Part shown: in pieces, positions 6,915-15,689 of the stretch | How the letters are laid out: every line of letters starts with the position of its first letter | Position numbering within the stretch: position 1 is the first letter of the stretch | From: Rhodopseudomonas palustris | GTDB lineage: Bacteria > Pseudomonadota > Alphaproteobacteria > Rhizobiales > Xanthobacteraceae | Assembly (NCBI GenBank): GCA_016215605.1 | Contig: JACRJB010000019.1 | Span: 1 to 64,000 of the forward strand | Direction: 5' to 3' | DNA length: 64,000 nt | Translations under genes and position numbers: made by a program | The notes under the pieces: generated by a model | Told to the model about the DNA's origin: nothing | Seen by the model: only the letters and a program-made list of their open reading frames with translations | The model's database searches: none

Positions 6915-7940
6915 ATGCTGTGGGGACTCGCGGTGCTGCGCAAAGCTTTCATGAAAGTGTTCTCGGCCCACCCGGTCGAGACCATTGCCGCCTGCACCGG
7001 TCTGTTCATGATCGTGCTCGGCTTCGCGCTCGGCACGCAAACCGGCTGGGTGTGGTTCTGGGGCCAGGTCTCGGCGATCTTCGGCGCCAGCCTCGCCACG
7101 CTGGCGATCGTCTGGACCGTGCGCCAGCGCGCCGCCGAGGCCCGCACCGCCGCCCATCTCAACGTGCTGGCGCGCCAGCTCGAGACCTCGATCAGCCAGA
7201 TCCACAAATCGATCAAGGGCGGCCGCGACGAGTCGCTGCCGTCGGCGGTGTATCTCGCCCAGATCGAGCAGTGCATCGACAATCTGATCGGCGTCACCCA
7301 CGAGATCGGCGAGATCACCGGCCGGCAATTGCCGTTCGACGTGATCGAGATGCTGACCGCGCGCGACACGCTGCAGATCGAGGCGCACATCACCGACGCG
7401 CGCGCGCCGGAGCGCAAGCTCGCCACCGAGACCGAGAACTGCCCGGCCTGCAAGAAGGCGGTCGAATTCCAGATCGGCAGCCTGCCGGGCGACAGCGCCA
7501 AGCCGACCTGCCCGCATTGCGGCCAGCGCTTCCACGCCCACCGCTCCACCACCGGCAACATCTTCCTGCGGATGCCCGGCGCGTCGCAATTCACCCGCGC
7601 GGTGTCGGTGAACTGCCCGGTCTGCGCCAGCAAGATCCCGGCGAATATCGACCAGGGCAAGCAGCAATCGGAGACGCGGTTCTGCTTCTCCTGCGGCGCC
7701 AAGGTGTCGATCGATCCGCTCGGCCAGGAATGCACGCTGATCAGCAAGCAGGAGCGGCTGCCCGGCCACTTCAACGCCGCCGGCAGCCTGGTGTGCGGCC
7801 AATGCAGCGATCCGGCGATCGTGCTGACCTCGAACAGCGCCGGCACCTACGGCATCTGCCGCAAGGACGACGGCCTGGTGTTCCTCCCCGCCAACACCAC
7901 GCCGAACGCCGCGCCGCCGCGCAGCGACGCCGCCGAGTAG
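6915..7940 (+). CDS. Membrane protein with three tandem zinc-ribbon modules
   Basis: 341 aa from the ATG at 6915 (a TTG at 6894 would add seven residues). Two membrane helices (about 22-42 and 46-66) are followed by a helical region (about 70-165) and then a Cys-rich cytoplasmic tail. CxxC pairs lie at about 176, 199, 234, 257 and 294: CPAC/CPHC, CPVC/CFSC and CGQC with a single Cys near 315. Module spacing is 58-60 residues with 23 between the two pairs, so it looks like three tandem zinc ribbons, the last degenerate. I do not recognise the family. An FNR/FixK-type box lies upstream. Confidence 0.75.
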   Translation: MLWGLAVLRKAFMKVFSAHPVETIAACTGLFMIVLGFALGTQTGWVWFWGQVSAIFGASLATLAIVWTVRQRAAEARTAAHLNVLARQLETSISQIHKSIKGGRDESLPSAVYLAQIEQCIDNLIGVTHEIGEITGRQLPFDVIEMLTARDTLQIEAHITDARAPERKLATETENCPACKKAVEFQIGSLPGDSAKPTCPHCGQRFHAHRSTTGNIFLRMPGASQFTRAVSVNCPVCASKIPANIDQGKQQSETRFCFSCGAKVSIDPLGQECTLISKQERLPGHFNAAGSLVCGQCSDPAIVLTSNSAGTYGICRKDDGLVFLPANTTPNAAPPRSDAAE

Positions 7941-8043
7941 CAGGCGACCGACGTCCCCGGCCGCGACGGGCACGCGCCGCGACGCGTGCTGCGATGCGGC
8001 ATGGTTTCAGTTTGACAGCCGCGCCCCGCTTGATCACGCTTGC

Positions 8044-8059
8044 AGTTGCCTTGGCAACT
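8044..8059. promoter_or_regulatory. Perfect inverted repeat upstream of P450
   Basis: AGTTGCC-TT-GGCAACT is a perfect 16-bp palindrome ending 25 bp before the P450 start codon. Size and position suit a repressor operator, but no regulator gene is adjacent. Confidence 0.35.
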
Positions 8060-8084
8060 TCTCTCGCACTGCAGCAGATCCCGC

Positions 8085-9266
8085 ATGAGCAACGCCCCGC
8101 ATTTCGACATCGACGTCGCTTCGTTCTGGGCCGATCCCTACCCCGCCCTCGCCAAGATGCGCGCCGAAGCGCCGATCGCCTTCGTGCCGCAGCTCGGCTC
8201 GACCATCTTCACCAAGCGTGACGACATCTTCGTCACCGAGAAGCGCATCGACGTGTTCTCGTCGCACCAGCCGGCCGGACTGATGAACCGGCTGATGGGC
8301 CACAACATGATGCGCAAGGACGGCGACGCGCATCTGGCCGAGCGCACCGCGATGTTTCCCGCGGTGTCGCCGCGCACCGTCAAGGACGTCTGGCGCGGCC
8401 AGTTTCAGGCGCATGCCGACCGCATCCTCGATCAGCTCGCGCCGCAGGGCGCCGCCGATCTGGTCAAGGCGTTCGCGCTGCCGCTGTCCGGCGAATGTCT
8501 CAAGGACATCACCGGCCTCACCAATATCAGTTACCACGAGATGGATGCGTGGTCGCAGGCGATGATCGACGGCATCGCCAACTACACCGGCGACAAGGCC
8601 GTGGAGGATCGCTGCCACGCCGCGACCGCCGGCATCGACGCCGCGATCGACGACATGGTCCCGGTGGTCCGTGCCCATCCCAACCATTCGATGCTCAGCG
8701 TACTGCTCGCCGCCGGCATGGCGATGGAGTCGATCCGCGCCAACATCAAGCTGGCGATCTCGGGCGGGCAGAACGAGCCGCGCGACGCCATCAGCGGCTG
8801 CATCTGGGCGCTGCTGACGCATCCGTCGGAATACGCCAAGGTGGCCGCGGGCGAAGCGAGCTGGCTCGCGGTGTTCGAGGAATATGCGCGCTGGATCGCG
8901 CCGATCGGAATGTCGCCGCGCCGCGTGGCACAGCCGTTCCATTATCGCGGCGTCGATTTCGAGCCGGAGGACCGGGTGTTCTTCATGTTCGGCTCGGCCA
9001 ATCGCGACGAGGCCTGCTTCAGGGACCCGGACGTTTTCGACGTCGGCCGCGACCACGCCAAGAGCATCGCCTTCGGCGCCGGCCCGCATTATTGCGCCGG
9101 CGCGTTCGCGTCGCGCGCGATGGTCGCCGACGTCGCGCTGCCGAGCGTGTTCGCGCGGCTGCAGGATCTGCGGCTCGATCCGCGCGACAGCGTGCGGATC
9201 GGCGGCTGGGCGTTTCGCGGGCTGCTCAATCTGCCGGTGGCCTGGAACAGCGCGGCGCCGAATTGA
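8085..9266 (+). CDS. Cytochrome P450
   Basis: 393 aa; ATG at 8085 (MSNAPHFDIDVASF). Soluble bacterial class P450. The heme loop FGAGPHYCAG puts the cysteine ligand near residue 337, and the ExxR pair is E266/R269. The I helix reads SGGQNEPRD (226-234) instead of the usual acid-Thr pair, so the oxygen-activating threonine is absent. No ferredoxin or ferredoxin reductase gene is adjacent, so redox partners must come from elsewhere. Substrate unknown. A perfect palindrome lies just upstream. Confidence 0.9.
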   Translation: MSNAPHFDIDVASFWADPYPALAKMRAEAPIAFVPQLGSTIFTKRDDIFVTEKRIDVFSSHQPAGLMNRLMGHNMMRKDGDAHLAERTAMFPAVSPRTVKDVWRGQFQAHADRILDQLAPQGAADLVKAFALPLSGECLKDITGLTNISYHEMDAWSQAMIDGIANYTGDKAVEDRCHAATAGIDAAIDDMVPVVRAHPNHSMLSVLLAAGMAMESIRANIKLAISGGQNEPRDAISGCIWALLTHPSEYAKVAAGEASWLAVFEEYARWIAPIGMSPRRVAQPFHYRGVDFEPEDRVFFMFGSANRDEACFRDPDVFDVGRDHAKSIAFGAGPHYCAGAFASRAMVADVALPSVFARLQDLRLDPRDSVRIGGWAFRGLLNLPVAWNSAAPN

Positions 9267-9322
9267 TGCCGTCACCTCACCTCTGCTAAGGGTGAGCGGA
9301 CAGCAATCGTTTGGGGGCGCGT

Positions 9323-9976
9323 GTGGCCGAAGCAGAATCCACCCGCCGCGGACGTCCGGGGCCGCAAGGGCCGCGCGGACGTCCCGGCGAACCGGGACGT
9401 CCCGGACCGCAGGGACATCCGGGACGCCCGGGACCCGAAGGCCCGCGCGGCAAACCCGGCCCGGTCGGCAAGCCCGGCCCGCTGGGTAAGGCCGGTCCGC
9501 AGGGCAAGCCCGGCGCCGATGGCAAGCCGGGGCCGCAAGGCAAGCCCGGCGCCGACGGCAAGCCCGGCCCGGTCGGTCCCGACGGCAAGGCCGGACCGCA
9601 AGGCCCGCGCGGCGAGCAAGGTCCCCGTGGCGAACAGGGACTGCGCGGCGAGCAAGGGCCGCGTGGCGAAGCGGGTCCGCGCGGCGAGGCCGGCCCGCCC
9701 GGCGCCCTGCCCTCGATCGAGCAGGTGATGCCCTGGCTGCACCTGATCTTCGACGCCTATGAGGACTACAAGGCGAAGCGCAAGCAGGAGGCGCGCGACC
9801 GCGCCGAGCGCGACGCGGCGGAAGCGCGCGAAGCGATCGAGCGCGAAGCCGCCGAGCGCGAGATGGCCGCGGCGCTGGACGATGCGGGTCACGCCGACGA
9901 CCATGAGCCTGATCGCGAGGACGACGACGACAAGCACGACGGCAAGAAGAAGAAAAAGCGCAAGCACAAGGACTGA
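9323..9976 (+). CDS. Collagen-like Gly-X-Y repeat protein
   Basis: 217 aa from a GTG at 9323 with GGGGG five bases upstream; a TTG at 9311 is also possible. Residues 10-129 are 40 uninterrupted Gly-X-Y triplets rich in Pro, Arg and Lys, with GEQ/GPR runs at the end. A short hydrophobic segment ([22 protein letters not shown]) follows, then a highly charged helix (about 150-190) and a tail of Asp/His then Lys residues ([10 protein letters not shown]). No signal peptide. Bacterial collagen-like proteins form triple helices, and the charged helix may trimerise it. Role unknown. Confidence 0.85.
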   Translation: MAEAESTRRGRPGPQGPRGRPGEPGRPGPQGHPGRPGPEGPRGKPGPVGKPGPLGKAGPQGKPGADGKPGPQGKPGADGKPGPVGPDGKAGPQGPRGEQGPRGEQGLRGEQGPRGEAGPRGEAGPPGALPSIEQVMPWLHLIFDAYEDYKAKRKQEARDRAERDAAEAREAIEREAAEREMAAALDDAGHADDHEPDREDDDDKHDGKKKKKRKHKD

Positions 9977-10059
9977 GGCGCGGTCCTCCGCGCCATTGTG
10001 CAATTCTGCTTGTTGTCGGCTCAGAGCTGATGATCTGCAGCTCGTGCCACACGTCCAAC

Positions 10060-10175
10060 CTCATGGTGAGGAGGCGCGAAGCGCCGTCTCGAACCATGCG
10101 CCGCGAGTCCTGCGTTGCCCTCATCCTTCGAGACGCCCGGCTTTGCTGGGCTCCTCAGGATGAGGACTCAGTGCT
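10060..10175. repeat. Palindromic intergenic repeat pair
   Basis: Two arms, ctcatggtgaggaggcgcga (about 10060) and cctcatccttcgagacgccc (about 10118), the latter closing with ctcctcaggatgagg near 10163. They are typical Rhizobiales palindromic elements. The pair lies between convergent genes. Confidence 0.6.
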
Positions 10176-10213
10176 CTGGAAAGGCCGCATGGCTTCAATC
10201 AATCGAGCGCGCG

Positions 10214-10480
10214 CTAACCGAACCGCGCGCGCGAGCGCTCTCTCGCCTTTTCGGCTTCGATCTCGCGATTGCGCGGCTCGGCCCCAGTCTGCAACGACGC
10301 CAGCAATCGGCGCGCGACCGCGACGACGTCGTCGACGGCGCGGTCGAACGTCGGCTGATTGATCTGCGACGGGGTCTGAAACCCCGAGAGCTTGCGGACG
10401 AATTGCAGCGCCGAGGCGCGGATTTCGTCGTCGGTCGCCGGCGGTTCGAAATTGAACAGCGTCTTGATGTTGCGGCACAT
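10214..10480 (-). CDS. DUF2277 family protein
   Basis: 88 aa; ATG at 10480 (MCRNIKTLFNFEPPATDDEI). The MCRNIKTLFNF opening and the ALQFVRKLSGFQTPSQ segment are the signature of DUF2277, a small conserved proteobacterial family of unknown function. The C-terminal helix is charged (EIEAEKARERSRARFG). Length is normal for the family. It is divergent from the SOUL-domain gene. Confidence 0.9.
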   Translation of the reverse strand: MCRNIKTLFNFEPPATDDEIRASALQFVRKLSGFQTPSQINQPTFDRAVDDVVAVARRLLASLQTGAEPRNREIEAEKARERSRARFG

Positions 10481-10624
10481 GACGTGATCCCTGAGCGGTG
10501 TCATCCGATGCCGATGGTAATGTCGTCTCCGCGGCGCGCAACGCGGAACTCGTCGTCCGCGGCTCTTGTGATCACCGGCGCAGTGACTAGCTGATCCTGC
10601 AGGTCAACAACTGCAGGGATCTCG

Positions 10625-11251
10625 ATGTCGGCGATCTGGTACTACACCGTGCTGGCATTCGAATCCGTGCTCGGCGTGTTCGGGCTGCGGCTGTACGAGG
10701 AGCCGGCCTACACGGTGCTCGACCGGCCCGCCGACACGATCGAGATCCGCCGCTACGCGCCGCGGCTCGCCGCCGAAGTGGCGCTCGATCGCCAGACCGA
10801 TGCCAGTGGCCGCGCCTTCAGCCTGCTGTTCAACTACATCGCCGGCGCCAATCGCAGCGCCTCGGGGCAGGCGGAGCGCGTCGCGATGACCGCCCCGGTC
10901 GACGTCACCCGCCCGGAGAAGATCGCGATGACCGCGCCGGTGCAGACCGAGCGCAACGACGGCGCGGTCCGGATGCGGTTCTTCCTTCCCGCGCAGTTCA
11001 CCGCGGAGACCGCCCCGGCCCCCACCGACCCGCGCGTCAAGATCGTCACCGTGCCGGAGCAGACCATCGCGACGCTGCGCTTCACCTGGACCGGCCGCGA
11101 TCTCGCCGCGCGCCAGCAGCAGCTGATCGCAGCGCTCGCCACGACCAACTGGCAGCCGACCGGCGCGCCGTTCGGCCTGTTCTACGACGCGCCCTTCACC
11201 ATTCCCTTCCTGCGCCGGAACGAAGCGGCCGTCGCCGTCGCGCCGCGCTGA
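10625..11251 (+). CDS. SOUL-family heme-binding-like protein
   Basis: 208 aa. A hydrophobic N-terminus (about 3-22) may anchor it. The SOUL/HEBP pattern follows: EEPAYTVLDRPADTIEIRRYAPRLAAEV, then the repeated (V/I)AMTAPV motif typical of the family, and a closing GLFYDAPFTIPFLRRNE. Members bind heme or tetrapyrroles or have unclear roles. It probably stands alone; the DUF2188 gene follows after about 65 bp on the same strand. Confidence 0.88.
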   Translation: MSAIWYYTVLAFESVLGVFGLRLYEEPAYTVLDRPADTIEIRRYAPRLAAEVALDRQTDASGRAFSLLFNYIAGANRSASGQAERVAMTAPVDVTRPEKIAMTAPVQTERNDGAVRMRFFLPAQFTAETAPAPTDPRVKIVTVPEQTIATLRFTWTGRDLAARQQQLIAALATTNWQPTGAPFGLFYDAPFTIPFLRRNEAAVAVAPR

Positions 11252-11315
11252 GCAGCGGAACCGGGCTCGAACGCAAACGTTGACCGCGCAACTCCAGGCA
11301 ACCAACGAGGCGAAC

Positions 11316-11561
11316 ATGAGCGACGTCACCTACACGATCGTCGAGCACGACGGCGGCTGGGCCTATCAGGTCGACGGCAGCTTTTCCGAAACCTTCCCGA
11401 CCCACAAGGACGCGTCCGCCGCCGCCGAACGCGCCGCGAGCGAACAGCGCGTGCCGGGCGACACCGAAGTGATTCAATACGAGGACGACAGCGGCAAATG
11501 GCGCGAAGAAACCGCGCGCGGCGACGACCGGCCAACCACGACGATCGTCGACAACGGCTGA
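11316..11561 (+). CDS. DUF2188 family protein
   Basis: 81 aa; ATG at 11316 (MSDVTYTIVEHDGGWAYQVDG). The pattern of an N-terminal strand pair, then FPTHKDASAAAERAA and VIQYEDDSGKWREE, matches the DUF2188 domain (small alpha/beta proteins of unknown function). Acidic and soluble. It may be cotranscribed with the SOUL gene. Confidence 0.8.
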   Translation: MSDVTYTIVEHDGGWAYQVDGSFSETFPTHKDASAAAERAASEQRVPGDTEVIQYEDDSGKWREETARGDDRPTTTIVDNG

Positions 11562-11589
11562 GGCGCAAGCCTTGCGCGAGGGCTCAGCC
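11556..11589. terminator. Nested hairpin between convergent genes
   Basis: Outer arms GGCTGAG (11556-11562) and CTCAGCC (11583-11589) enclose inner arms GCGCAAG (11563-11569) and CTTGCGC (11571-11577). It sits at the stop of the DUF2188 gene and just before the DUF1501 stop, so it could end transcripts from both sides. There is no T-run. Confidence 0.5.
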
Positions 11590-11592
11590 TGC

Positions 11593-12786
11593 TCAGATCA
11601 GGCCGAGATCCGTCGGCCTGGCCGCGGCGAACACCCGCGCGACGCTCGTAGCATCGAGTCCGTACATCCGCTGGATCAGGCCGGCGAACAGCGCACGATA
11701 GTCGGTGAGCACCGGGTAGTCGCGGTTCTGAAACAGCCTCGGCTGTTCGACCTTGACCTGTTCGCCGACGATCCGGCCGCCGTTCAGTCCGCCTCCGAGC
11801 ACCCAATACACGCTGCCGTGGCCGTGATCAGTGCCACGATCGCCGTTCTCGCGGAACGTGCGACCGAATTCCGAAATCACCACGACGACGGTGTCGCGCC
11901 ACGCGTTGGGTCCGATTTCCTCACAGAAGCCGCTGATGCCGCGGCCGAGTTCACCGAGCCGATCGGCGAGATAACCGGTCGCCGCGCCCTGATTGACGTG
12001 GGTGTCCCAGCCGCCGACGTCGACGAAGCCGAGGTTGAACTGCTCGCGCATCAGCCGGCCGATCCGACGCGCCGACAATTCGAAGCCGCGCGGCGACACC
12101 GCGCCGCGATTGGCCGCGGTCATCTCGTCGGAGATCGACTTCACGACTTCGTCGCGCACGCGAAACCCTTCGGAGACGGCCGATGCGAGCCTGGTCTTGG
12201 CGTACATCTCCTTGATCAGCTGCGCCTGCCGATCGTCGACGCCGGGCTTGCCGACGCTGTTCAGCGCGATGTTCGGGATATCCGCCTTGCCGCGGAAGAT
12301 CAGCGGCAACTGATCGGTGAAGGCGATCGGCCGGACGCGCGTCAGCTCGGCCGCGAGCCGGCTCATGAAGCCCGAGCGATAATCACGCGAGCCGCCGGTC
12401 GCCTGGCCGAGTTCGATCGTATCTTGCGTCTCGAAATGGCTGCGGGTGACGTCGTCGCTGGTGCCGGCGAACGGCACGAACGCGATCTCGCGCTTTGCCC
12501 ACAGCGGCATCAGGCTGTCGCGCAGCGCCGGATGCAGGCCCCATTCGGCGTCGAGCGCGAGCGCGGCAGTGGGGTTGCCGACATCGGGCCTCGCGATCGC
12601 GAGGGTCGGGCGGGATTCGTAGTAGAAGCTGCTCGACACCGGCACCAGCACATTGGCCGCGTCGTAGGCGCCGCGCAAGAACACCACCAGCAGCTTGGCG
12701 TCGGTCGCGGGGGCGGCCCAGACGCGGCCGGCGACGGTGAGCGGCGCGAGCGCTGCGAACGCCTTCAGCAGATCACGACGGTTCAT
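11593..12786 (-). CDS. DUF1501 protein, Tat-exported
   Basis: 397 aa; ATG at 12786. Begins MNRRDLLKAFAAL, a twin-arginine signal, so it is exported folded. DUF1501 proteins belong to the alkaline-phosphatase/sulfatase-like fold. Here FLRGAYDAANVLVPV, DVGGWDTHVNQG, ISEFGRTFRENGDRGTDHG and HGSVYWVLGGG carry the expected Asp/His metal-site residues. Its gene overlaps the end of the DUF1800 gene by 14 bp; the two families are almost always paired. Role not established. Confidence 0.9.
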   Translation of the reverse strand: MNRRDLLKAFAALAPLTVAGRVWAAPATDAKLLVVFLRGAYDAANVLVPVSSSFYYESRPTLAIARPDVGNPTAALALDAEWGLHPALRDSLMPLWAKREIAFVPFAGTSDDVTRSHFETQDTIELGQATGGSRDYRSGFMSRLAAELTRVRPIAFTDQLPLIFRGKADIPNIALNSVGKPGVDDRQAQLIKEMYAKTRLASAVSEGFRVRDEVVKSISDEMTAANRGAVSPRGFELSARRIGRLMREQFNLGFVDVGGWDTHVNQGAATGYLADRLGELGRGISGFCEEIGPNAWRDTVVVVISEFGRTFRENGDRGTDHGHGSVYWVLGGGLNGGRIVGEQVKVEQPRLFQNRDYPVLTDYRALFAGLIQRMYGLDATSVARVFAAARPTDLGLI

Positions 12787-14350
12787 GGGGAGCCTCCGCG
12801 TGCAGTCGGGACATGAATTCGGGCGACGACAGGAACAGCGTGTTCCAGTCCTGCGGCGAGATCGCCTTGTCGAGCGCGCCGCGCGTGGTCGCACTCAACG
12901 TCTGGCGCAGGCCGCCGAAGTAAAGCGCGTTCTGGAGCAGCGGGAATGCCGGCCGATCCTTCGCATCGGGGCCTTCCGGCTTGAACAGCCCGGCCGATCC
13001 CGAGCCGATCTGCCGTGCGATCTCGAACCGCAGCATCATCTGCCCCGGCCCGTTCCACGCGTCCGAGGTCAGCGCGTAGCCGTCCGGCGTCTGCCGGTTG
13101 TACAAACCCTCGCCGAGCCGGTTGAGCCAGTTCTGGATCGGCGCGGTGTTGACGATCAGCTTGTCGTCGTAGGCCAGCCGCACCGCGGAGTAGACGTATT
13201 GCACCGGATCCTTGAAGCGCTCGCCGCTCTTCAGGGCGGTTTCGAAGTCCGGCGACTGGATCATGGCGGTGAGCACCGCGGCGATATCGCCGTCCGATGT
13301 GACGAACGCCTTCGTCATTCTGGCGATCAGGGCCGGCGGCGGATTGTCCGAGACGAAATACACCGCGATCTTGCGCGAGATGAATTGCGCGGTCGCCGGG
13401 TGATGCACGATCAGGTCGAGCGCCTCCTCGACCTCGGCGTAGCCGCGGCCCTGGATCGGATGGCCGAGAAAGGTCTTGTCGCTGTAGTCGTGACGCGCCG
13501 GATTGAACTCGAAGGCGCCGTCGCGGACCAGCTGCGGCCGCAGCTCCGGCTTGAGCTTGGGATCCTCCGGCCGCACGTCGACGCCGACGCCGGTGAGAAT
13601 CTTCGCCAGCGCCTCGACGTCGGCCTGGGTGTAGCCGCTGCCGACACCCATGGTGTGCAGCTCCATGATCTCGCGCGCGTAGTTCTCGTTGAGGTGCCCC
13701 ACCGCGTTGCCGGCGTTGTCGAGATAGCGCAGCATCGCCGGATGCCGCAGCGTCGCGCGCAACAGATCGCCGAACTTGCCGAGCGCGTGCGGGCGTATCG
13801 CGCGATCCTCGTAGTCGCCGACCAGCAGTCGCAGATCCGCCTTGCCCTGGTGGACGTTGAAATGGTTCAGCCAGAACCAGCCCATGCGCTGGCGCAATTG
13901 GTCGGGCGCATACAGGGCGCGCAGAATCGAGCGCGCGGCGGCCTGCCGGACGCGCTCGTTCATGGTCTGCTGCTGCGCCTGCTTGGCGGCCTTGCGTTGT
14001 TGCTCGTCGGGGATCTCATTGGCCGCCTTGGCCTGCTCCTGATAGCTCGCCAGCATCGCGGGCGTGACGCCAGCCGCGTCGGGCATCGCGGCGATCTGCG
14101 CGGTCACCGGTTCCGGCAGCGCGATCTCTGCGGCGGGGTGCAATTGCTCCTGCAGCCAGCGCGTCGCGCCGATGCTGCGGACCCGCTCGGCGGTCGAGAC
14201 GTTGACGCCCCAGCTCAAACGATCGATCAACGCCAGATCGTGGGCGGACAATTCGGCGGCGTCGGCGCCGGCGCGGCTCAGCGCCAGCAGCAACACGACA
14301 CTGGCCGTGACCGAGGTGAAGAGCTTTCGACTGTTCGTCGTGAACACCAT
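12773..14350 (-). CDS. DUF1800 protein, exported
   Basis: 525 aa; ATG at 14350 (MVFTTNSRKLFTSVTASVV). The hydrophobic N-terminus (about 10-32) is a signal peptide. DUF1800 hallmarks: ALIDRLSWG near the N-terminus, ARSILRALYAPDQLRQRMGWFWLNHFNV, NENYAREIMELHTMGVGSGY and HDYSDKTFLGH. Predicted periplasmic, helix-rich. Transcribed ahead of and overlapping the DUF1501 gene, so the two are probably made together. Function unknown. Confidence 0.9.
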   Translation of the reverse strand: MVFTTNSRKLFTSVTASVVLLLALSRAGADAAELSAHDLALIDRLSWGVNVSTAERVRSIGATRWLQEQLHPAAEIALPEPVTAQIAAMPDAAGVTPAMLASYQEQAKAANEIPDEQQRKAAKQAQQQTMNERVRQAAARSILRALYAPDQLRQRMGWFWLNHFNVHQGKADLRLLVGDYEDRAIRPHALGKFGDLLRATLRHPAMLRYLDNAGNAVGHLNENYAREIMELHTMGVGSGYTQADVEALAKILTGVGVDVRPEDPKLKPELRPQLVRDGAFEFNPARHDYSDKTFLGHPIQGRGYAEVEEALDLIVHHPATAQFISRKIAVYFVSDNPPPALIARMTKAFVTSDGDIAAVLTAMIQSPDFETALKSGERFKDPVQYVYSAVRLAYDDKLIVNTAPIQNWLNRLGEGLYNRQTPDGYALTSDAWNGPGQMMLRFEIARQIGSGSAGLFKPEGPDAKDRPAFPLLQNALYFGGLRQTLSATTRGALDKAISPQDWNTLFLSSPEFMSRLHAEAPHEPS

Positions 14351-14561
14351 GGCGACGCCGTTCAATGTCGGCCGAAGCGGCCGGGTCAATTTGACGCGGA
14401 TGATACGAACCCGGCCAATGAACCGACCGTGAATGGAGCTTGGCATGCCGATGGCGGAAACAAGATCGTGAACGCCGCGATCCGGGACGATGCCCTTCAC
14501 GAAATTGTCGTGCCCGCGGATGTTCACGACGCAGCCGCTCCGATGATGACAGGCATGGCCC

Positions 14562-14990
14562 ATGGTTGAACCTCCCAGCGATCCGGCCTCGGCGACGCAT
14601 CGCGTCGTATTGCGCTGGGTCCTCGCGGCGTTCTTCGCTGCGGCCGGCGTCGCGCATCTCGCGGTCCCTGACAAATTGCTGGCGATGACGCCGGCGTGGG
14701 TCCCGTTCGCGCCGGACGTGATCCTGATCACCGGGCTGTGCGAATTCGCCGGCGCCGTCGCGCTGGTGACGCGGCCGCTGCGCTGGTGGGCCGGCGTCGC
14801 GCTGGCGCTGTATGCACTTTGCGTCTGGCCGGCGAATATCCATCACGCGCTCGGCGGCATCGAGATTCCCGGCCTGCCGAGCAGCTGGTGGTACCACGGC
14901 CCGCGACTGGCGGCTCAGCCGCTGATCATCTGGGCCGCGCTCTACGCCGCCGGCGTGATCGACTGGCCGTTCCGGCGCCGACACCGCTGA
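14562..14990 (+). CDS. DoxX-like membrane protein
   Basis: 142 aa. Four predicted membrane helices (about 18-38, 52-72, 76-93 and 112-133). The pattern AAGVAHLAVPDKLLAMTPAWVP, GLCEFAGAVAL and the WPANIHHA motif is typical of the DoxX-like family of small membrane proteins. Role unknown; some relatives are linked to redox or stress responses. Divergent from the DUF1800 gene. Confidence 0.8.
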   Translation: MVEPPSDPASATHRVVLRWVLAAFFAAAGVAHLAVPDKLLAMTPAWVPFAPDVILITGLCEFAGAVALVTRPLRWWAGVALALYALCVWPANIHHALGGIEIPGLPSSWWYHGPRLAAQPLIIWAALYAAGVIDWPFRRRHR

Positions 14991-15067
14991 GCAGATCGCG
15001 CCTTTGACGAAGATCGTGATGAGGTCGGCTCCACCCGGCACATGATAGGGTTGCCGGCTTCGCGTCA

Positions 15068-15086
15068 GGGTTGCACATTGCAACCC
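15068..15086. promoter_or_regulatory. Hairpin just upstream of lipoprotein start
   Basis: GGGTTGC (15068-15074) and GCAACCC (15080-15086) flank a 5-base loop. It ends just before the ribosome binding site (GGAGG near 15090) of the GTG start at 15100. It could be an operator or a 5' leader hairpin. Confidence 0.4.
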
Positions 15087-15099
15087 GGCGGAGGCTGAC

Positions 15100-15648
15100 G
15101 TGGCTGGCGTGTTGCGTGTTTCGGCGTTGGTGGGGGCGATCGTGCTGGCCGGGTGCGTGACCCACGGCTCGCTGCGCTCGGGAAGCTGGCTGATCGACCA
15201 GCGGCCGGATCGCATCACCGGCGCCCCGGTGGGTGGCGCCTACACCTCGGTCTGGGGCGCCACCAACTCCAACGATCCGTCGATCTACACCGCCAGCCTT
15301 CAGCTCACCTGTTTCGAAAACCGGCCAATCGCGCGCATCGCGTTCCAATTCAAGATCGGCTCGGACCGCAACACCAGCTTCGGCTATCGGTTCGACAACA
15401 AGCCGGGACACGACGCGGTCGAGTCGCGCGTACTGCTCGGCTATCGGGTGCTGGTGATCGAGGACAATGCGGCGCTGCAGCAGTTCATCGACGATCTGCG
15501 CGGCTCGGCCAAGCTCTACGTCCGGATCCGCTCGCTCAACGCCGGCCATTCAGCCGCGGAGTTCAAGGTCGACGGCTCGGAACCGGCGATCGAGGCGGCC
15601 TATGCGGCCTGCCCGCTGTCGACGCCGCCGGCGCGCCGGACGACGTGA
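15100..15648 (+). CDS. Putative lipoprotein, 182 aa
   Basis: Starts at GTG 15100, preceded by GGAGG. Residues 1-18 end in the lipobox LAGC, so the cysteine near residue 19 should be lipidated and the protein membrane-anchored facing the periplasm. The mature part contains SWLIDQRPDRITGAPVGGAY and a beta-rich body (LQLTCFENRPIARIAFQFKIGSDRN). I do not recognise a named family. Convergent with bfr. Confidence 0.75.
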   Translation: MAGVLRVSALVGAIVLAGCVTHGSLRSGSWLIDQRPDRITGAPVGGAYTSVWGATNSNDPSIYTASLQLTCFENRPIARIAFQFKIGSDRNTSFGYRFDNKPGHDAVESRVLLGYRVLVIEDNAALQQFIDDLRGSAKLYVRIRSLNAGHSAAEFKVDGSEPAIEAAYAACPLSTPPARRTT

Positions 15649-15651
15649 CAA

Positions 15652-15677
15652 GGCGCGTACCCGAAGGGATACGCGCC
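15652..15677. terminator. Bidirectional hairpin terminator candidate
   Basis: GGCGCGTA (15652-15659) and TACGCGCC (15670-15677) form an 8-bp stem between the convergent lipoprotein and bfr genes. No T-run follows. Confidence 0.5.
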
Positions 15678-15689
15678 CGGTCATTGCAA

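Noticed and set aside
10060-10175. Transposon end
   Set aside because: Short palindromic intergenic repeat only; no transposase or target duplication visible.
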